A DNA stretch of 64,000 nt, taken from positions 62,001 to 126,000 of the forward strand of contig NZ_JAJSLW010000013.1 of assembly GCF_021729145.1 (NCBI RefSeq). The letters are read 5' to 3'. The number at the start of each line of letters is the position of its first letter. Positions within the stretch are counted from its first letter, which is position 1. Position numbers and translations under genes: made by a program. Positions 63,945-64,000 of this stretch are shown here, piece after piece. The stretch comes from Membranihabitans maritimus. Lineage in GTDB: Bacteria; Bacteroidota; Bacteroidia; Chitinophagales; Saprospiraceae. The notes beneath the pieces are model-generated. The model was not told where the DNA came from, made no database searches, and saw only the letters and a program-made list of their open reading frames with translations.

Positions 63945-64000
63945 TTATAGACCTACATTTATTCCAATCGCAAAAACTCTTCTTTGTGGATGCACTTTTC
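63945..64000 (-). CDS. C-terminal end of a SusC/RagA-family transporter (cut by window edge)
   Basis: Only the last 17 full codons and the stop are inside the window. They read KVHPQRRVFAIGINVGL, the typical last beta-strand of SusC barrels (hydrophobic end, often GxNxxL). Position 12 bases upstream of susD supports the call. The rest of the gene extends beyond 64,000; no regulator of locus C is visible. Confidence 0.85.
   Translation of the reverse strand, partial: KVHPQRRVFAIGINVGL

Overview
The window comes from a Bacteroidota genome, most likely a marine or aquatic member of Saprospiria or Cytophagia (order not resolved). The evidence is three SusC/SusD outer-membrane pairs, ECF sigma/FecR regulator pairs, a secreted peptidase with a type IX secretion sorting domain, many sulfatases and glycoside hydrolases, and promoter -7 boxes of the TAnnTTTG type. 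No tRNA, rRNA, CRISPR array, intact insertion sequence or phage gene was seen.

Positions 1-20,300 are mostly housekeeping. They hold a DinB-fold protein, a small ABM-fold monooxygenase followed by an iodotyrosine-deiodinase-like flavoenzyme, a quinone oxidoreductase, a secreted M14 carboxypeptidase, a polyprenyl-phosphate sugar transferase coupled to a Gfo/Idh/MocA oxidoreductase, alaS, an M23 peptidase, gatB, a MerR regulator, an orphan ABC ATPase, the lipid A genes lpxD-lpxC-fabZ-lpxA, and hemC, an exonuclease-like gene and hemD. Three oddities stand out: lpxC and fabZ are separate overlapping genes although Bacteroidota usually have them fused; the exonuclease-fold protein between hemC and hemD has lost most of its catalytic acids; and the flavoenzyme keeps the full substrate-binding triad of iodotyrosine deiodinase.

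Positions 20,400-64,000 are accessory nutrient-uptake loci, almost all on the minus strand. Locus A (20,461-33,840) reads ECF sigma, FecR, SusC, SusD, sulfatase, ceramidase-like hydrolase, esterase; it has no recognisable glycoside hydrolase. A TlpA-type thioredoxin gene follows. Locus B (36,239-52,302) has a divergent ECF sigma, then FecR, SusC, SusD, a decayed GH32 gene, GH172 (DUF2961), GH95, GH97 and GH32; the pair GH32 + GH172 points to a fructose- or furanose-containing glycan. Its hydrolase block is visibly richer in G+C than the neighbours. A RelE/ParE-type toxin-antitoxin pair separates it from locus C (53,015 to beyond 64,000): SusC (only its last codons are here), SusD, iduronate-sulfatase-like enzyme, DUF6807 protein, two Tat-exported Gfo/Idh/MocA oxidoreductases, and a tight five-gene cytoplasmic operon (RraA-like, SDR, enolase-superfamily, RidA, creatininase-family).

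The best candidates for something undescribed are locus C, which looks like uptake plus a complete non-phosphorylative acid-sugar or amide catabolic route; locus A, a SusCD system dedicated to sulfated and esterified, possibly non-carbohydrate, material; and a probable phase-variable T-tract in the signal peptide of the GH172 gene. Several strong palindromes and stem-loops sit in the regulatory gaps.
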